From a virus: a DNA stretch of 64,000 nucleotides. Below are positions 41,446 through 48,661 of this stretch, in pieces. The notes beneath the pieces were generated by a model. That model was not told where the DNA came from and made no database searches. It saw only the letters and a list, made by a program, of their open reading frames with translations. The stretch is from the IMG/VR virus record IMGVR_UViG_3300011113_000640, positions 124,001 to 188,000 of that record; one strand, given 5' to 3'. Position 1 is the first letter of the stretch. Each line of letters opens with the position of its first letter. Both the position numbers and the translations under genes were made by a program.

Positions 41446-41970
41446 TTACTTTAACTCCTTTACGTTTAAGTGTCGGAGTGTGGCCTGCAACATGTCAATC
41501 TGTCTACGGCAGTCTTCGAGTGCATGATGGCTGGTAGGAGGCTTGGGCAGGCCGGGCCACAGGCTGTACACCGTCCTGGCGTCACGCACATTGTAGAACT
41601 GCCAAGGCAGGCTTTTGCCATAGCTCTTGTAGGCATGTTCCAAGATGTTCATGTCATAGGTAGGACCATTGGCCCAAATAAACTTGTGTTGCCAGGCCAG
41701 TTTGTAAAGACTGTCCAAGGCCTTGTCCAAGGGCACCCGTCCTTCTTCGCAGAATGCTTCTGCCTGTGCTTCTTTCTGCGTTGACCACCACTGTACTGTG
41801 CCATCTTCTATGGCACGAGTTTCTTGACTTTCAAGGGTAATACGAGCATAGTAGCAACGATCATAGTAGCCTGTGCCAAATGGATCAAAACTCTGTGCCG
41901 CAATGGTCAAAATAGTGGCATCCGGGCCAGTGGCCAGGCCTTCTATGTCGATCATCAAGGAAGTGCTCAT
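41446..41970 (-). CDS. 3'-5' exonuclease of the DEDDh type, 174 aa
   Basis: Catalytic residues are all visible: D8 and E10 in MIDIEGLATG, D106 in NGPTYDMNIL, H149 and D153 in SHHALEDCRRQ. A conserved WWSTQKEAQAEAF segment lies between, as in T4 DexA and related exonucleases. The enzyme should trim 3' ends of ssDNA or RNA. It has its own extended -10 promoter (TGT TATACT) 6 nt before the ATG, so it is probably an early, leaderless gene. The neighbours (kinase, glycosyltransferase) do not form an obvious pathway with it. Confidence 0.85.
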   Translation of the reverse strand: MSTSLMIDIEGLATGPDATILTIAAQSFDPFGTGYYDRCYYARITLESQETRAIEDGTVQWWSTQKEAQAEAFCEEGRVPLDKALDSLYKLAWQHKFIWANGPTYDMNILEHAYKSYGKSLPWQFYNVRDARTVYSLWPGLPKPPTSHHALEDCRRQIDMLQATLRHLNVKELK

Positions 41971-41976
41971 GCTGAT

Positions 41977-42005
41977 AGTATAACATGAATTTTGATATTA
42001 GTCTA
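41977..42005 (-). promoter_or_regulatory. Extended -10 promoter of the exonuclease
   Basis: Minus strand TAGACT (weak -35), 17 bp, TGT-TATACT; the -10 ends 6 nt before the ATG at 41970. Confidence 0.5.
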
Positions 42006-42028
42006 CAAAATTTTTTGTTGAATCAATG

Positions 42029-42676
42029 TTATTTTGGCAAAAATGTGTGTATCACAATGGCTTGTTTGTTTGTAAACCCGTTGGCAATAAAATTATCAGT
42101 GTCGTGTAGATTGTTGCTGTTCCAATATATAATGCTGTTGTGCTTCCATTGATATATCCCTTGTATTGTGAGTTTTTTTACCAGAGATTCCGAATTATGG
42201 CTTAGATGGGATTTATAAATTTTAAATGCCGAATTGTCTTCTTCGATTTGATCTTTTTCAAAACGAGTCTTGAGTGATTGGTTGCTGTCACTGCTCTGAT
42301 CAAATACTATGGTGCTCACACGCTCAACTAAATCTTTGTTGTGATCTACGCTGTAGGGTATCAGCATAGATAGTGCTGGCTTGCGATCAGTAAATCCATC
42401 GCAGTGATAGGCGTCTGTGTGTATTCCCCAGGGTCTTGTTTCATTCAAAAACATACCAAAAATAAGACGCAGGTCTTGACCAAAAAGTTTTTGAATACTA
42501 GAAAAAATATTTCTCTGGAACCAAAAATTATAAGAATTTTTTTCGTCTACACCATGACAGTCATTGTCAAGTATTTTAATTGCAGGTATGTTTGAGAAAA
42601 CATCGACCCACGACTGGATTTCATCAGTTTCAAACACATCAAACAGTTGTCCTGCTGCAGGATTCAAAGATTGCAT
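42029..42676 (-). CDS. 2-oxoglutarate/Fe(II) oxygenase-like protein, 215 aa
   Basis: An iron-binding H86-x-D88 is visible in WGIHTDAYH, and a distal His in NSNNLHDTDNFIANG, about 100 residues on, with an RPW segment before it, as in prolyl-hydroxylase-like 2OG oxygenases. The C-terminal TNKQAIVIHTFLPK is a typical closing strand. It is part of an AT-rich three-gene run with the unknown 143-aa protein and the radical SAM protein; its ATG overlaps the stop of the 143-aa gene by 13 nt. Substrate unknown; hydroxylation of a sugar, peptide or nucleotide is possible. Confidence 0.6.
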   Translation of the reverse strand: MQSLNPAAGQLFDVFETDEIQSWVDVFSNIPAIKILDNDCHGVDEKNSYNFWFQRNIFSSIQKLFGQDLRLIFGMFLNETRPWGIHTDAYHCDGFTDRKPALSMLIPYSVDHNKDLVERVSTIVFDQSSDSNQSLKTRFEKDQIEEDNSAFKIYKSHLSHNSESLVKKLTIQGIYQWKHNSIIYWNSNNLHDTDNFIANGFTNKQAIVIHTFLPK

Positions 42677-43095
42677 AATAGATACTGTTTAAAAACATCA
42701 GATTCTGTGAAATCAAAGTTGACAGATCCATTGAATCCTATGTATGATGTCGTTATCTCTCTGGCATCGTCGGTGCACAGTTTGATTTTTTTATGCATGA
42801 AACTTTCATTTAGTTCAAATCCATCAAAATCAACTTTGACGATCTTGATATAAACATCAGCTGTGATTTTGCCTTCGCTGTCAACGACAGTGTCGGTGTT
42901 GGAATTTTTGCCGTAAAATTTAAATGCGATCTGTGTTGGCAAAGTTATATCAAATTGCAGTCGTGCTCTATGGTCATGTCCAGGCAAGACAAGTATGGAC
43001 TCTTGGTCGTGAGAGACCTCCAAAGTCATGTGCCGGCCGTCAACTAGGCCAAACTCAAAATCAAATCCAATTTTACATGTATTTAATTCAGACAT
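42664..43095 (-). CDS. Beta-sandwich hypothetical protein, 143 aa
   Basis: All-beta pattern with two Asp/Asn-rich loops: KIGFDFEFGLVDGRHMTLEV, ARLQFDITLPTQIAFKFYG and VYIKIVKVDFDGFELNES. It resembles carbohydrate-binding modules or a small jelly-roll, but no family is assigned. It ends 13 nt inside the oxygenase gene and overlaps the radical SAM gene by 8 nt, so it is translated in the same unit. AT-rich. Confidence 0.5.
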   Translation of the reverse strand: MSELNTCKIGFDFEFGLVDGRHMTLEVSHDQESILVLPGHDHRARLQFDITLPTQIAFKFYGKNSNTDTVVDSEGKITADVYIKIVKVDFDGFELNESFMHKKIKLCTDDAREITTSYIGFNGSVNFDFTESDVFKQYLLCNL

Positions 43096-44533
43096 TTATC
43101 AATGTTTCCAATAAAAAATGATTGTCAAGATTATCTGCCACTGTGTAACCTAATTCGCGACTGACTGCGTTTAATTCTTTGACCCATTTGGCCCGTACCG
43201 CCGGAGTGCTATCAATTGACTCATTGATCCATAAACTAGGTTGTGATCCAATTATACGCACTCCCAACTCTTCTTTGTTCTCGTCAAGATAGGTATTTGG
43301 AAATATTCCCAATGTTCCGCCCCATTGTATTACCAAAATGTCTCGATATTCAACGTGGTCACGCAACCACTGTTTTATAAAATCTATGTCTTTTTCGGTT
43401 TCGTTGACATACCCAACAATATTTAATAACAACAATCCAATGTTGTTTTTTTTGGCCTGGGCCAAATGAAAATCAATGGCTTCGTTGGAAAACTTTTTAC
43501 CAATTTCATATCTGATGTGTTGATTTAGATTTTCAATTCCCACTGCAAGTTTTTCGGCCCCACTTAATCGCAACAGATCCCATTCACGCTCAGATGCAGT
43601 GCTGACATTCCTAAAAATATAATAGCCAGACCACCTAAACTTGACTTCAGACTTTTGATTGAAATCTGCCAAAAGTTCTAGTAGTCTCATAAACTCTTTT
43701 TGATTTCCGTTGGTCAAAGAATCCTGGAATTTGAAAGTGCTGATATTGTATCTTTGGTATTGCGCCAGCATTTCGTTAAAAATATCGTCGGCGGTTCTCC
43801 ATTGAAACCGTTTCCAATTGGCGATGTAATCACAAAATTTACACTGTCTCACACAACCTCGACTGCCAATCAACGGCATAACCTTTTTGTCGTACACATC
43901 AAAAATATAATCATCATAATTGGGCATAGGCAAAGATCGCAGTTCGTCTTTGCTGAGCTCTTGCCATTCCAATGAATTTATTCCTGCATAGTTGGAGTTG
44001 CCAATCAACAACTCATATAGACTGTTTTCGCCATCGCCCCTGACATGATAATCAAAAAATTTAAGCCGCAACATGTCATCTATGTATTGAGATTTACCTG
44101 TGAATGTTGCTAGGCAACCAGCGCCGCCTACAATAATTTTAACGTCAGGATCTAATTTTTTGATATAATATGCCATCCATTTTGCTGAGTGTTGGCACAC
44201 ATAACTAAACAAGCTGAGTGCCACAAACTTTGGTGACCAACTCAAGATCTGCTTGGCTGCGCTGATAAAGATTTGTCTAAGCACCTCACTGGTTTCTGGA
44301 TCAGCATGCCCATCAAAGAAAAATCGTATCAATTGTTCTTTTTGAGGATGATTGCCGACGTACTGATAAATTTCAACGTTTAAATCCACAGCTAAACAAC
44401 TATGCCCAGATTTTTCAATTATGGGTTTTAGAGCCGCAGGAGCCATTAAAGGTATAGAACTGTCAGTCCAAGGAACTGTGCATATCACTACATCTTTATG
44501 ATTTGAATTAGGATTGTCAAGGCATTGCCACAT
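43088..44533 (-). CDS. B12-binding radical SAM protein, 481 aa
   Basis: I start it at the ATG 44533 (MWQCLDNPNS) because a sigma70 promoter ends 6 nt upstream; the longer frame overlaps gp13. The N-terminal ~200 residues are a B12-binding-like Rossmann domain: VICTVPWTDSSIPLMAPAALKP, IIVGGAGCLATFTG and HVRGDGENSLYELL. The radical SAM cluster is CVRQCKFC (C227, C231, C234), followed by KFQDSLTNG, EKLAVGIENLN and LLLNIVGYVNE. Such enzymes do difficult methylations or C-C chemistry. Combined with the oxygenase and the small beta protein, it may make a modified sugar, lipid or peptide. Confidence 0.85.
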   Translation of the reverse strand: MWQCLDNPNSNHKDVVICTVPWTDSSIPLMAPAALKPIIEKSGHSCLAVDLNVEIYQYVGNHPQKEQLIRFFFDGHADPETSEVLRQIFISAAKQILSWSPKFVALSLFSYVCQHSAKWMAYYIKKLDPDVKIIVGGAGCLATFTGKSQYIDDMLRLKFFDYHVRGDGENSLYELLIGNSNYAGINSLEWQELSKDELRSLPMPNYDDYIFDVYDKKVMPLIGSRGCVRQCKFCDYIANWKRFQWRTADDIFNEMLAQYQRYNISTFKFQDSLTNGNQKEFMRLLELLADFNQKSEVKFRWSGYYIFRNVSTASEREWDLLRLSGAEKLAVGIENLNQHIRYEIGKKFSNEAIDFHLAQAKKNNIGLLLLNIVGYVNETEKDIDFIKQWLRDHVEYRDILVIQWGGTLGIFPNTYLDENKEELGVRIIGSQPSLWINESIDSTPAVRAKWVKELNAVSRELGYTVADNLDNHFLLETLINV

Positions 44534-44539
44534 TAAATC

Positions 44540-44568
44540 AGTGTAACAAAGTTTATTAAAAAAGTCAA
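44540..44568 (-). promoter_or_regulatory. Sigma70-type promoter of the B12-radical SAM cassette
   Basis: Minus strand TTGACT, 17 bp, TACACT; the -10 ends 6 nt before the ATG at 44533. Confidence 0.65.
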
Positions 44569-44574
44569 TGATTA

Positions 44575-45345
44575 CTAACCAATTACCCAGGTAAGAGGTT
44601 GGCTGGCATCCACATAGTTCTTCAAATCTTCTATGCATCGATCCATGGCGGCCTGGGCTTCGCCTTTCATGGCTGTGCCATTCAGGCTGCTGCCACCTTG
44701 AGGTCCAGCATATTGTCCAAACTTTTCTCTGGCTTCGCCAATGATCATTTTACAGTTGGCTGTCATGTAGTCGCGGATCCATTGGCGTATTTGGTAGTCG
44801 CTGAGTAGATTGAATTCGGGTTTGAGATTGTAGGTCCAAAGCAGGACATTTTCACCAGTGCCTTTGGGATCACGGATCAGTTGCAATTTCTTTGTGACCG
44901 GATTCCAGGTATAGTTCATGTAGGCACCAAACATCTTGCCGGCCTGTTCCACATACTGGCTGTAGAAGTCATAAGTAGCAAGTCCGCCTGCCACGTTGAA
45001 GTTCATCAAATATACGTTTAAACTGGCCTGACTGAACGGATCAAAGTTACTGGCAAAGGGCCCAGTGCTGTCACCAAAAGTTCTGCGGAATATTTGACGC
45101 ACAGTTATCACTTCTTGTGGCAAGTCATAGATATTCACATTGGTTACTAGTTCTAAAAAGCTGTAGCTTTCTTCGTAGGCATTTTGTGCCCTTTGACGGT
45201 AAACACCAATGGTGCGTTGATAAGCGGCTTCGTAGTGTTCGGCATCCAGCTCGATGTCGATGATTTGATCGCCCAGTTGCAGGCGCACATAATCTATAAG
45301 TTCTTGTTTTAATGTTTCAGTGCTGGATTGACTTTCTAGTGCCAT
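44575..45345 (-). CDS. 13: Neck protein gp13
   Basis: 256 aa (T4 gp13 309). N-terminal helical region LKQELIDYVRLQLGDQIIDIELDAEHYEAAYQRTIGVYRQRA (split: LIDYVRLQLGDQIIDIEL, YEAAYQRTIGVYRQRA) matches the T4 gp13 start with LKDVILRRLGAPIINVEL...IQRALELYGEYH. The C-terminal segments IRQWIRDYMTANCKMIIG and PLTWVIG match the conserved neck ring terminus. gp13 joins head and tail. It has a late promoter with an SD (GGAGT). The distal genes of the neck, gp14 and gp15, lie rightward on the opposite strand. Confidence 0.85.
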   Translation of the reverse strand: MALESQSSTETLKQELIDYVRLQLGDQIIDIELDAEHYEAAYQRTIGVYRQRAQNAYEESYSFLELVTNVNIYDLPQEVITVRQIFRRTFGDSTGPFASNFDPFSQASLNVYLMNFNVAGGLATYDFYSQYVEQAGKMFGAYMNYTWNPVTKKLQLIRDPKGTGENVLLWTYNLKPEFNLLSDYQIRQWIRDYMTANCKMIIGEAREKFGQYAGPQGGSSLNGTAMKGEAQAAMDRCIEDLKNYVDASQPLTWVIG

Positions 45346-45363
45346 AGGAACTCCGTGTTCCTG

Positions 45364-45371
45364 TATTTATC
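45364..45371 (-). promoter_or_regulatory. Late promoter of gp13
   Basis: GATAAATA on the minus strand, 18 nt before the gp13 ATG (45345), with GGAGT as SD. Confidence 0.6.
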
Positions 45372-45383
45372 TGCTTACCAGCG

Positions 45384-46553
45384 TCAAGAACCTTTAGTAA
45401 AAAAGTCCTGGCACGCACCCTGGCGCGACAGGTCATTGGTCACACAGTGTATGCCGCAGTCCCAGAAATATTTGTGTCTAAAAGGCATCACATGAACTTC
45501 TATACCATGTCTAGCACAGGCTGCTTCAACTTGATCATTGTGGGTACTGACCACTATGTTTTTGGGGTCTACTATGAGTATGTTTACATCAAATACAGTT
45601 TCTGATACCTGCCCGACCCACTCATCAAAGTAGTGATCCACCATGTTTATGAGATTGTTGTCCTGCTCAAAGCCGGGCATGAACCACCGTCCTTTGTTGC
45701 GTTTCATGCTAGTTTCAAACTCACGCATGTGTGCATAGTTGCTGGGTGGCAAGTAGACCACTTCCCAATCAGGAAATGTGTCGGTATAGGTAGGCACATC
45801 ATTGAGACTGATAATCAAGCCAGGCGTAATAGGACAGTACACTGCATCACCGTGGCCGCCGGCATTGACCACATGATTGCGTGTGCCAGGAAACAACTCA
45901 TTGACCTGGGCCAGTATGGCCTGCTTGTCGTCGTGATAGGTCTGTGTGGCAAAGTACAAGTCTTGACCAATGCGACTTACAAAACAACCATTGACAAAAT
46001 CCAGGTCGGTGTAGACAATCTCGTTGCCTTGAGACTCGATGTCATCCAGCACATGCTTGTAAAATTTTAATTTGGCGTCGAGGTGTGCCTGATCTACCAA
46101 ATTAAACTTGGCAAATTTTTCTTGCACTTCCTGGGCGAATTCTGGCAAGGCCTCGTAAAAATCTGTTGGTCTAACAAAATCTGGCCACCAGCTCTGCTTG
46201 TTTTGTCTATAAAACACACTCCAGGCATGACTTGCATTTGGTATTTTTGGAATCCAAAAACGATCTTGAATCATTAAAAAATAGTCACGTGGCGCTGTGG
46301 GTGGTTGGACCCACTTGCCTTCAACAAATAATTCGTCCAGATCGTCAGGAAATTCAGGACGAAAAACTTTGACTCCAAATCGGTTTGTCAGCAGACTGAT
46401 TAGACGTTGATAATCTTCTTCGGTCTCCTGAGCCAGTAGTTCGAATCTGTTGCGTGTTTCTGCGTTTTTGATCCAGTGGTAGAATTCTGGAGGGTATGTG
46501 CGACCCACCAGGCATACTTGCAACGGATCCCAGTGTTGATAAACATTGTACAT
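45384..46553 (-). CDS. Amidinotransferase (GME superfamily)-like enzyme, 389 aa
   Basis: It has the guanidino-group-modifying enzyme layout: PRD around 88-90 after the N-terminal beta-propeller strand, then VVNAGGHGDAVYC with His234 and Asp236, and WDCGIHCVTNDLSRQG with a Cys at about 370, equal to the catalytic Cys of arginine:glycine amidinotransferase. Repeated IYxDLDFVNG and LIISLNDV strands fit the five-bladed propeller. Likely chemistry: transfer or hydrolysis of an amidino group from arginine or a related guanidine. Start overlaps the upstream gene by one base. Confidence 0.8.
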   Translation of the reverse strand: MYNVYQHWDPLQVCLVGRTYPPEFYHWIKNAETRNRFELLAQETEEDYQRLISLLTNRFGVKVFRPEFPDDLDELFVEGKWVQPPTAPRDYFLMIQDRFWIPKIPNASHAWSVFYRQNKQSWWPDFVRPTDFYEALPEFAQEVQEKFAKFNLVDQAHLDAKLKFYKHVLDDIESQGNEIVYTDLDFVNGCFVSRIGQDLYFATQTYHDDKQAILAQVNELFPGTRNHVVNAGGHGDAVYCPITPGLIISLNDVPTYTDTFPDWEVVYLPPSNYAHMREFETSMKRNKGRWFMPGFEQDNNLINMVDHYFDEWVGQVSETVFDVNILIVDPKNIVVSTHNDQVEAACARHGIEVHVMPFRHKYFWDCGIHCVTNDLSRQGACQDFFTKGS

Positions 46554-47704
46554 TAATGAGCCCTCAATATAATTAAATTTTCGTTTCCGCGACCGTTGAA
46601 CTTGGTTTCTGTGGCTCGGATATCTTTAAACACCTTGCGGGCCGCGGGTTTTCCGCCTGACAATAGTTCTTTTAACTGCTCTGCAGGCTTGCGTAGCGTT
46701 TTCTGCACGGTTTGCATGGTATCAAAGCCCACAATGGCTGATCCTTTGACGCTGAAGGTTCCAAGATGAGCATCGGCCATGACATGGATCAACTTGCGTT
46801 TTTTGGTGTCGTACAACCAGGCTTCGCCAGCACCCACCAATTGTGCTGGTGCTATGCTGGTCAGTTTGAGTTCGGTAAAGTCTTTCATGTACTTGAATTT
46901 AGCTGACAACTTCTCAGGGCTCACTGTTTTCTTGGCTCTGGGTTTGCGTTCAACTTTTTTGATCTGCACATAGTTGCCACAGTCGGCTATGACCTGTTCA
47001 ATGAACTTGATGCATTGTTTGATTTGATTTTTGTTTAGGTGGCTGTAACCTTCCGCCAGATCCGCATCGGTGCCTTCTAAAACTTCTTCAAACTCGGCCA
47101 ACTTGCGTTTCCACACATCAGCGATCGTGCCCACCATGTTAGGGCTGATGTTCATGCCACGGATCTGTGCAATGGGTTTCCAGTCTGCGCTCATCTTGGC
47201 ACCAGCGGCAATGAAATCATCGAACATGCCTTCCAGTTCGCCGGCACACTCTGATACCTTTTCACGCAGGTGATCCTGTATGGTGAGTTTGGCCACTGCG
47301 GATTCTGCGGCCACTTCGTCCTTGTCACGGCGCACTTCTTGTTTTACTTTGAGCATGTTGGCAATCTGTTCGTCGATGATGCATTGTTCATGCTCGTTGA
47401 GTTGTAGTCCTACCAAGGTCATCCTACACACCCAGGCCGGTGTGAGTCGAATTTGGCTGTCAGGAATGCCTCGCATGAGTTTGGCATCCTTGGGTCTGTG
47501 ATTGACGTCCAGGTACTGGCACAGCATGTCTTTGGCATCTTTTTTACCATAGTGATAATTATACCAGGCAAAAGCCTTGCTGAATGCACTGATGCGATTT
47601 TCTTCTGTGGGTTGGAATTTCCAGTCAGGCTCGTGCCCAACATATTTGGTTTCTGCGCCTTTGGGATTCAAGGGTTTGATCACTGTAGCGGCTCGTGCAT
47701 TCAT
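46553..47704 (-). CDS. Conserved hypothetical protein, 383 aa
   Basis: Basic helical protein with a long central linker (KKVERKPRAKKTVSPEKLSAK) and a C-terminal beta-rich half (LVGAGEAWLYDTKKRKLIHVMADAHLGTFSVKGSAIVG; quoted as LYDTKKRKLIHV and GTFSVKGSAIVG). I recognise the pattern of a protein found in aquatic T4-like phages with unknown role. It has a sigma70 promoter and a GGAGAG SD and overlaps the amidinotransferase start. No enzyme motif is apparent; a DNA-binding or regulatory role is a guess. Confidence 0.6.
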   Translation of the reverse strand: MNARAATVIKPLNPKGAETKYVGHEPDWKFQPTEENRISAFSKAFAWYNYHYGKKDAKDMLCQYLDVNHRPKDAKLMRGIPDSQIRLTPAWVCRMTLVGLQLNEHEQCIIDEQIANMLKVKQEVRRDKDEVAAESAVAKLTIQDHLREKVSECAGELEGMFDDFIAAGAKMSADWKPIAQIRGMNISPNMVGTIADVWKRKLAEFEEVLEGTDADLAEGYSHLNKNQIKQCIKFIEQVIADCGNYVQIKKVERKPRAKKTVSPEKLSAKFKYMKDFTELKLTSIAPAQLVGAGEAWLYDTKKRKLIHVMADAHLGTFSVKGSAIVGFDTMQTVQKTLRKPAEQLKELLSGGKPAARKVFKDIRATETKFNGRGNENLIILRAH

Positions 47705-47728
47705 GGGCTCTCCTGAGTGTAAAACATA

Positions 47729-47757
47729 ATTATAGCATTTTAGGTATTTTTGGTCAA
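47729..47757 (-). promoter_or_regulatory. Sigma70-type promoter of the 383-aa gene
   Basis: Minus strand TTGACC, 17 bp, TATAAT, about 25 nt upstream of the ATG at 47704; -35 overlaps the end of the 84-aa gene. Confidence 0.8.
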
Positions 47758-48008
47758 CCGCCTAAAAGTGCCGCAAAAGTAAGGTGTTGCTCTAGATTTG
47801 TGATCAGGTCTTCAGCTTGCTGGATCAGCTCTTTGTAGTGATTAGTTTCTCGGTGAAGTCTACGGCACTCCACGCTTTCCATGTCTGCGGCCACCATGGC
47901 CGAGTCTATGGTTCTGACCATTTTCAGCAGATCCTTACGGGCCACTTTGTTTTGGATCGTGGCAATTTGACGTTCTGCACGATCCAGGCGTTGATACAAT
48001 TCTTCCAT
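47754..48008 (-). CDS. Small coiled-coil protein, 84 aa
   Basis: The start ATG at 48008 (MEELYQRLDRAE) is chosen over the longer frame at 48044, because the promoter -10 lies 7 nt upstream of 48008. The protein is predicted coiled-coil with Leu heptads: LYQRLDRAERQIATIQNKV, LLKMVRTIDSAMV and LIQQAEDLITNLEQHL. No motif identifies it. It ends 3 nt from the -35 element of the downstream 383-aa gene. Possibly an early host- or transcription-interacting factor. Confidence 0.6.
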   Translation of the reverse strand: MEELYQRLDRAERQIATIQNKVARKDLLKMVRTIDSAMVAADMESVECRRLHRETNHYKELIQQAEDLITNLEQHLTFAALLGG

Positions 48009-48015
48009 GAGTTTA

Positions 48016-48044
48016 AGTATACTATAAGTTGATTTAACGGTCAA
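48016..48044 (-). promoter_or_regulatory. Sigma70-type promoter of the coiled-coil gene
   Basis: Minus strand TTGACC, 17 bp, TATACT; -10 ends 7 nt before the ATG at 48008. Confidence 0.7.
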
Positions 48045-48053
48045 TCTGGAATT

Positions 48054-48659
48054 ATGAACATAAATATCTATACTATGTTTTATGTATATACCTATTTAAG
48101 AGAAGACGGCTCCCCGTATTATGTTGGCAAGGGTAGTGGAGATCGTGCCTACAAAAAATGGAATAAAAAAGACATTAAACCACCAAAAGATCAAACTCGT
48201 ATTATTATAGTAGAAGATAATTTAGATGAACAATCTGCATTTGATTTAGAAATTAAATTGATTGCCCAATATGGACGCAAAGATTTAGGCACAGGCATAC
48301 TACACAACAAAACAAACGGAGGTGAAGGATCGTCTGGGCATAAAATAGGTGGATGGCAATGGAGTGCAGAATCTAGAGAAAAACGCAAAGGTGCCGGCAA
48401 TCCAGCGTTTGGAAAAGAACAGAGTGTAGAAATTATACAGAAAAAAGTAGAAAGCTGGCTTAAGACCACTGGAGGTAAGCAAAATCCAGAATGGATAGAA
48501 AAACGTGCTAATGCTAGAAGGGGTAAAAAACAACCAGAGGGCACCGGAGAGAAAATTGCTGCAAAATTAAGAGGTAGAAAACAATCACCAGAGGCAGTAG
48601 CTAAACGAGCGGAGTCGTGTAGGTTATCGTGGGCTGGTAAAAAAGCACTAAATATTTGA
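48054..48659 (+). CDS. GIY-YIG homing endonuclease
   Basis: 201 aa. The GIY-YIG core is YVYTYL (10-15) and YYVGKGSG (22-29), with R31 (DRAY) and a later Glu (FDLEIKLI, LDEQ) in the expected places. NUMOD3-type DNA-binding repeats follow: GGWQWSAESREKRKGAGNPAFGKE, then GKKQPEGTGEKIAAKLRGRKQSPEAVAKRAES (quoted in parts). A start at the ATG 48075 (MFYVYT) is also possible. The gene is AT-rich unlike its neighbours and sits at the junction of two oppositely transcribed units; free-standing homing endonucleases insert in such sites. Confidence 0.85.
   Translation: MNINIYTMFYVYTYLREDGSPYYVGKGSGDRAYKKWNKKDIKPPKDQTRIIIVEDNLDEQSAFDLEIKLIAQYGRKDLGTGILHNKTNGGEGSSGHKIGGWQWSAESREKRKGAGNPAFGKEQSVEIIQKKVESWLKTTGGKQNPEWIEKRANARRGKKQPEGTGEKIAAKLRGRKQSPEAVAKRAESCRLSWAGKKALNI
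48649..48654 (+). promoter_or_regulatory. Late promoter of gp14 in the homing endonuclease 3' end
   Basis: CTAAATATTT on the plus strand, 7 nt before the gp14 ATG at 48662; it is inside the last codons of the endonuclease gene. Confidence 0.5.
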
Positions 48660-48661
48660 CT

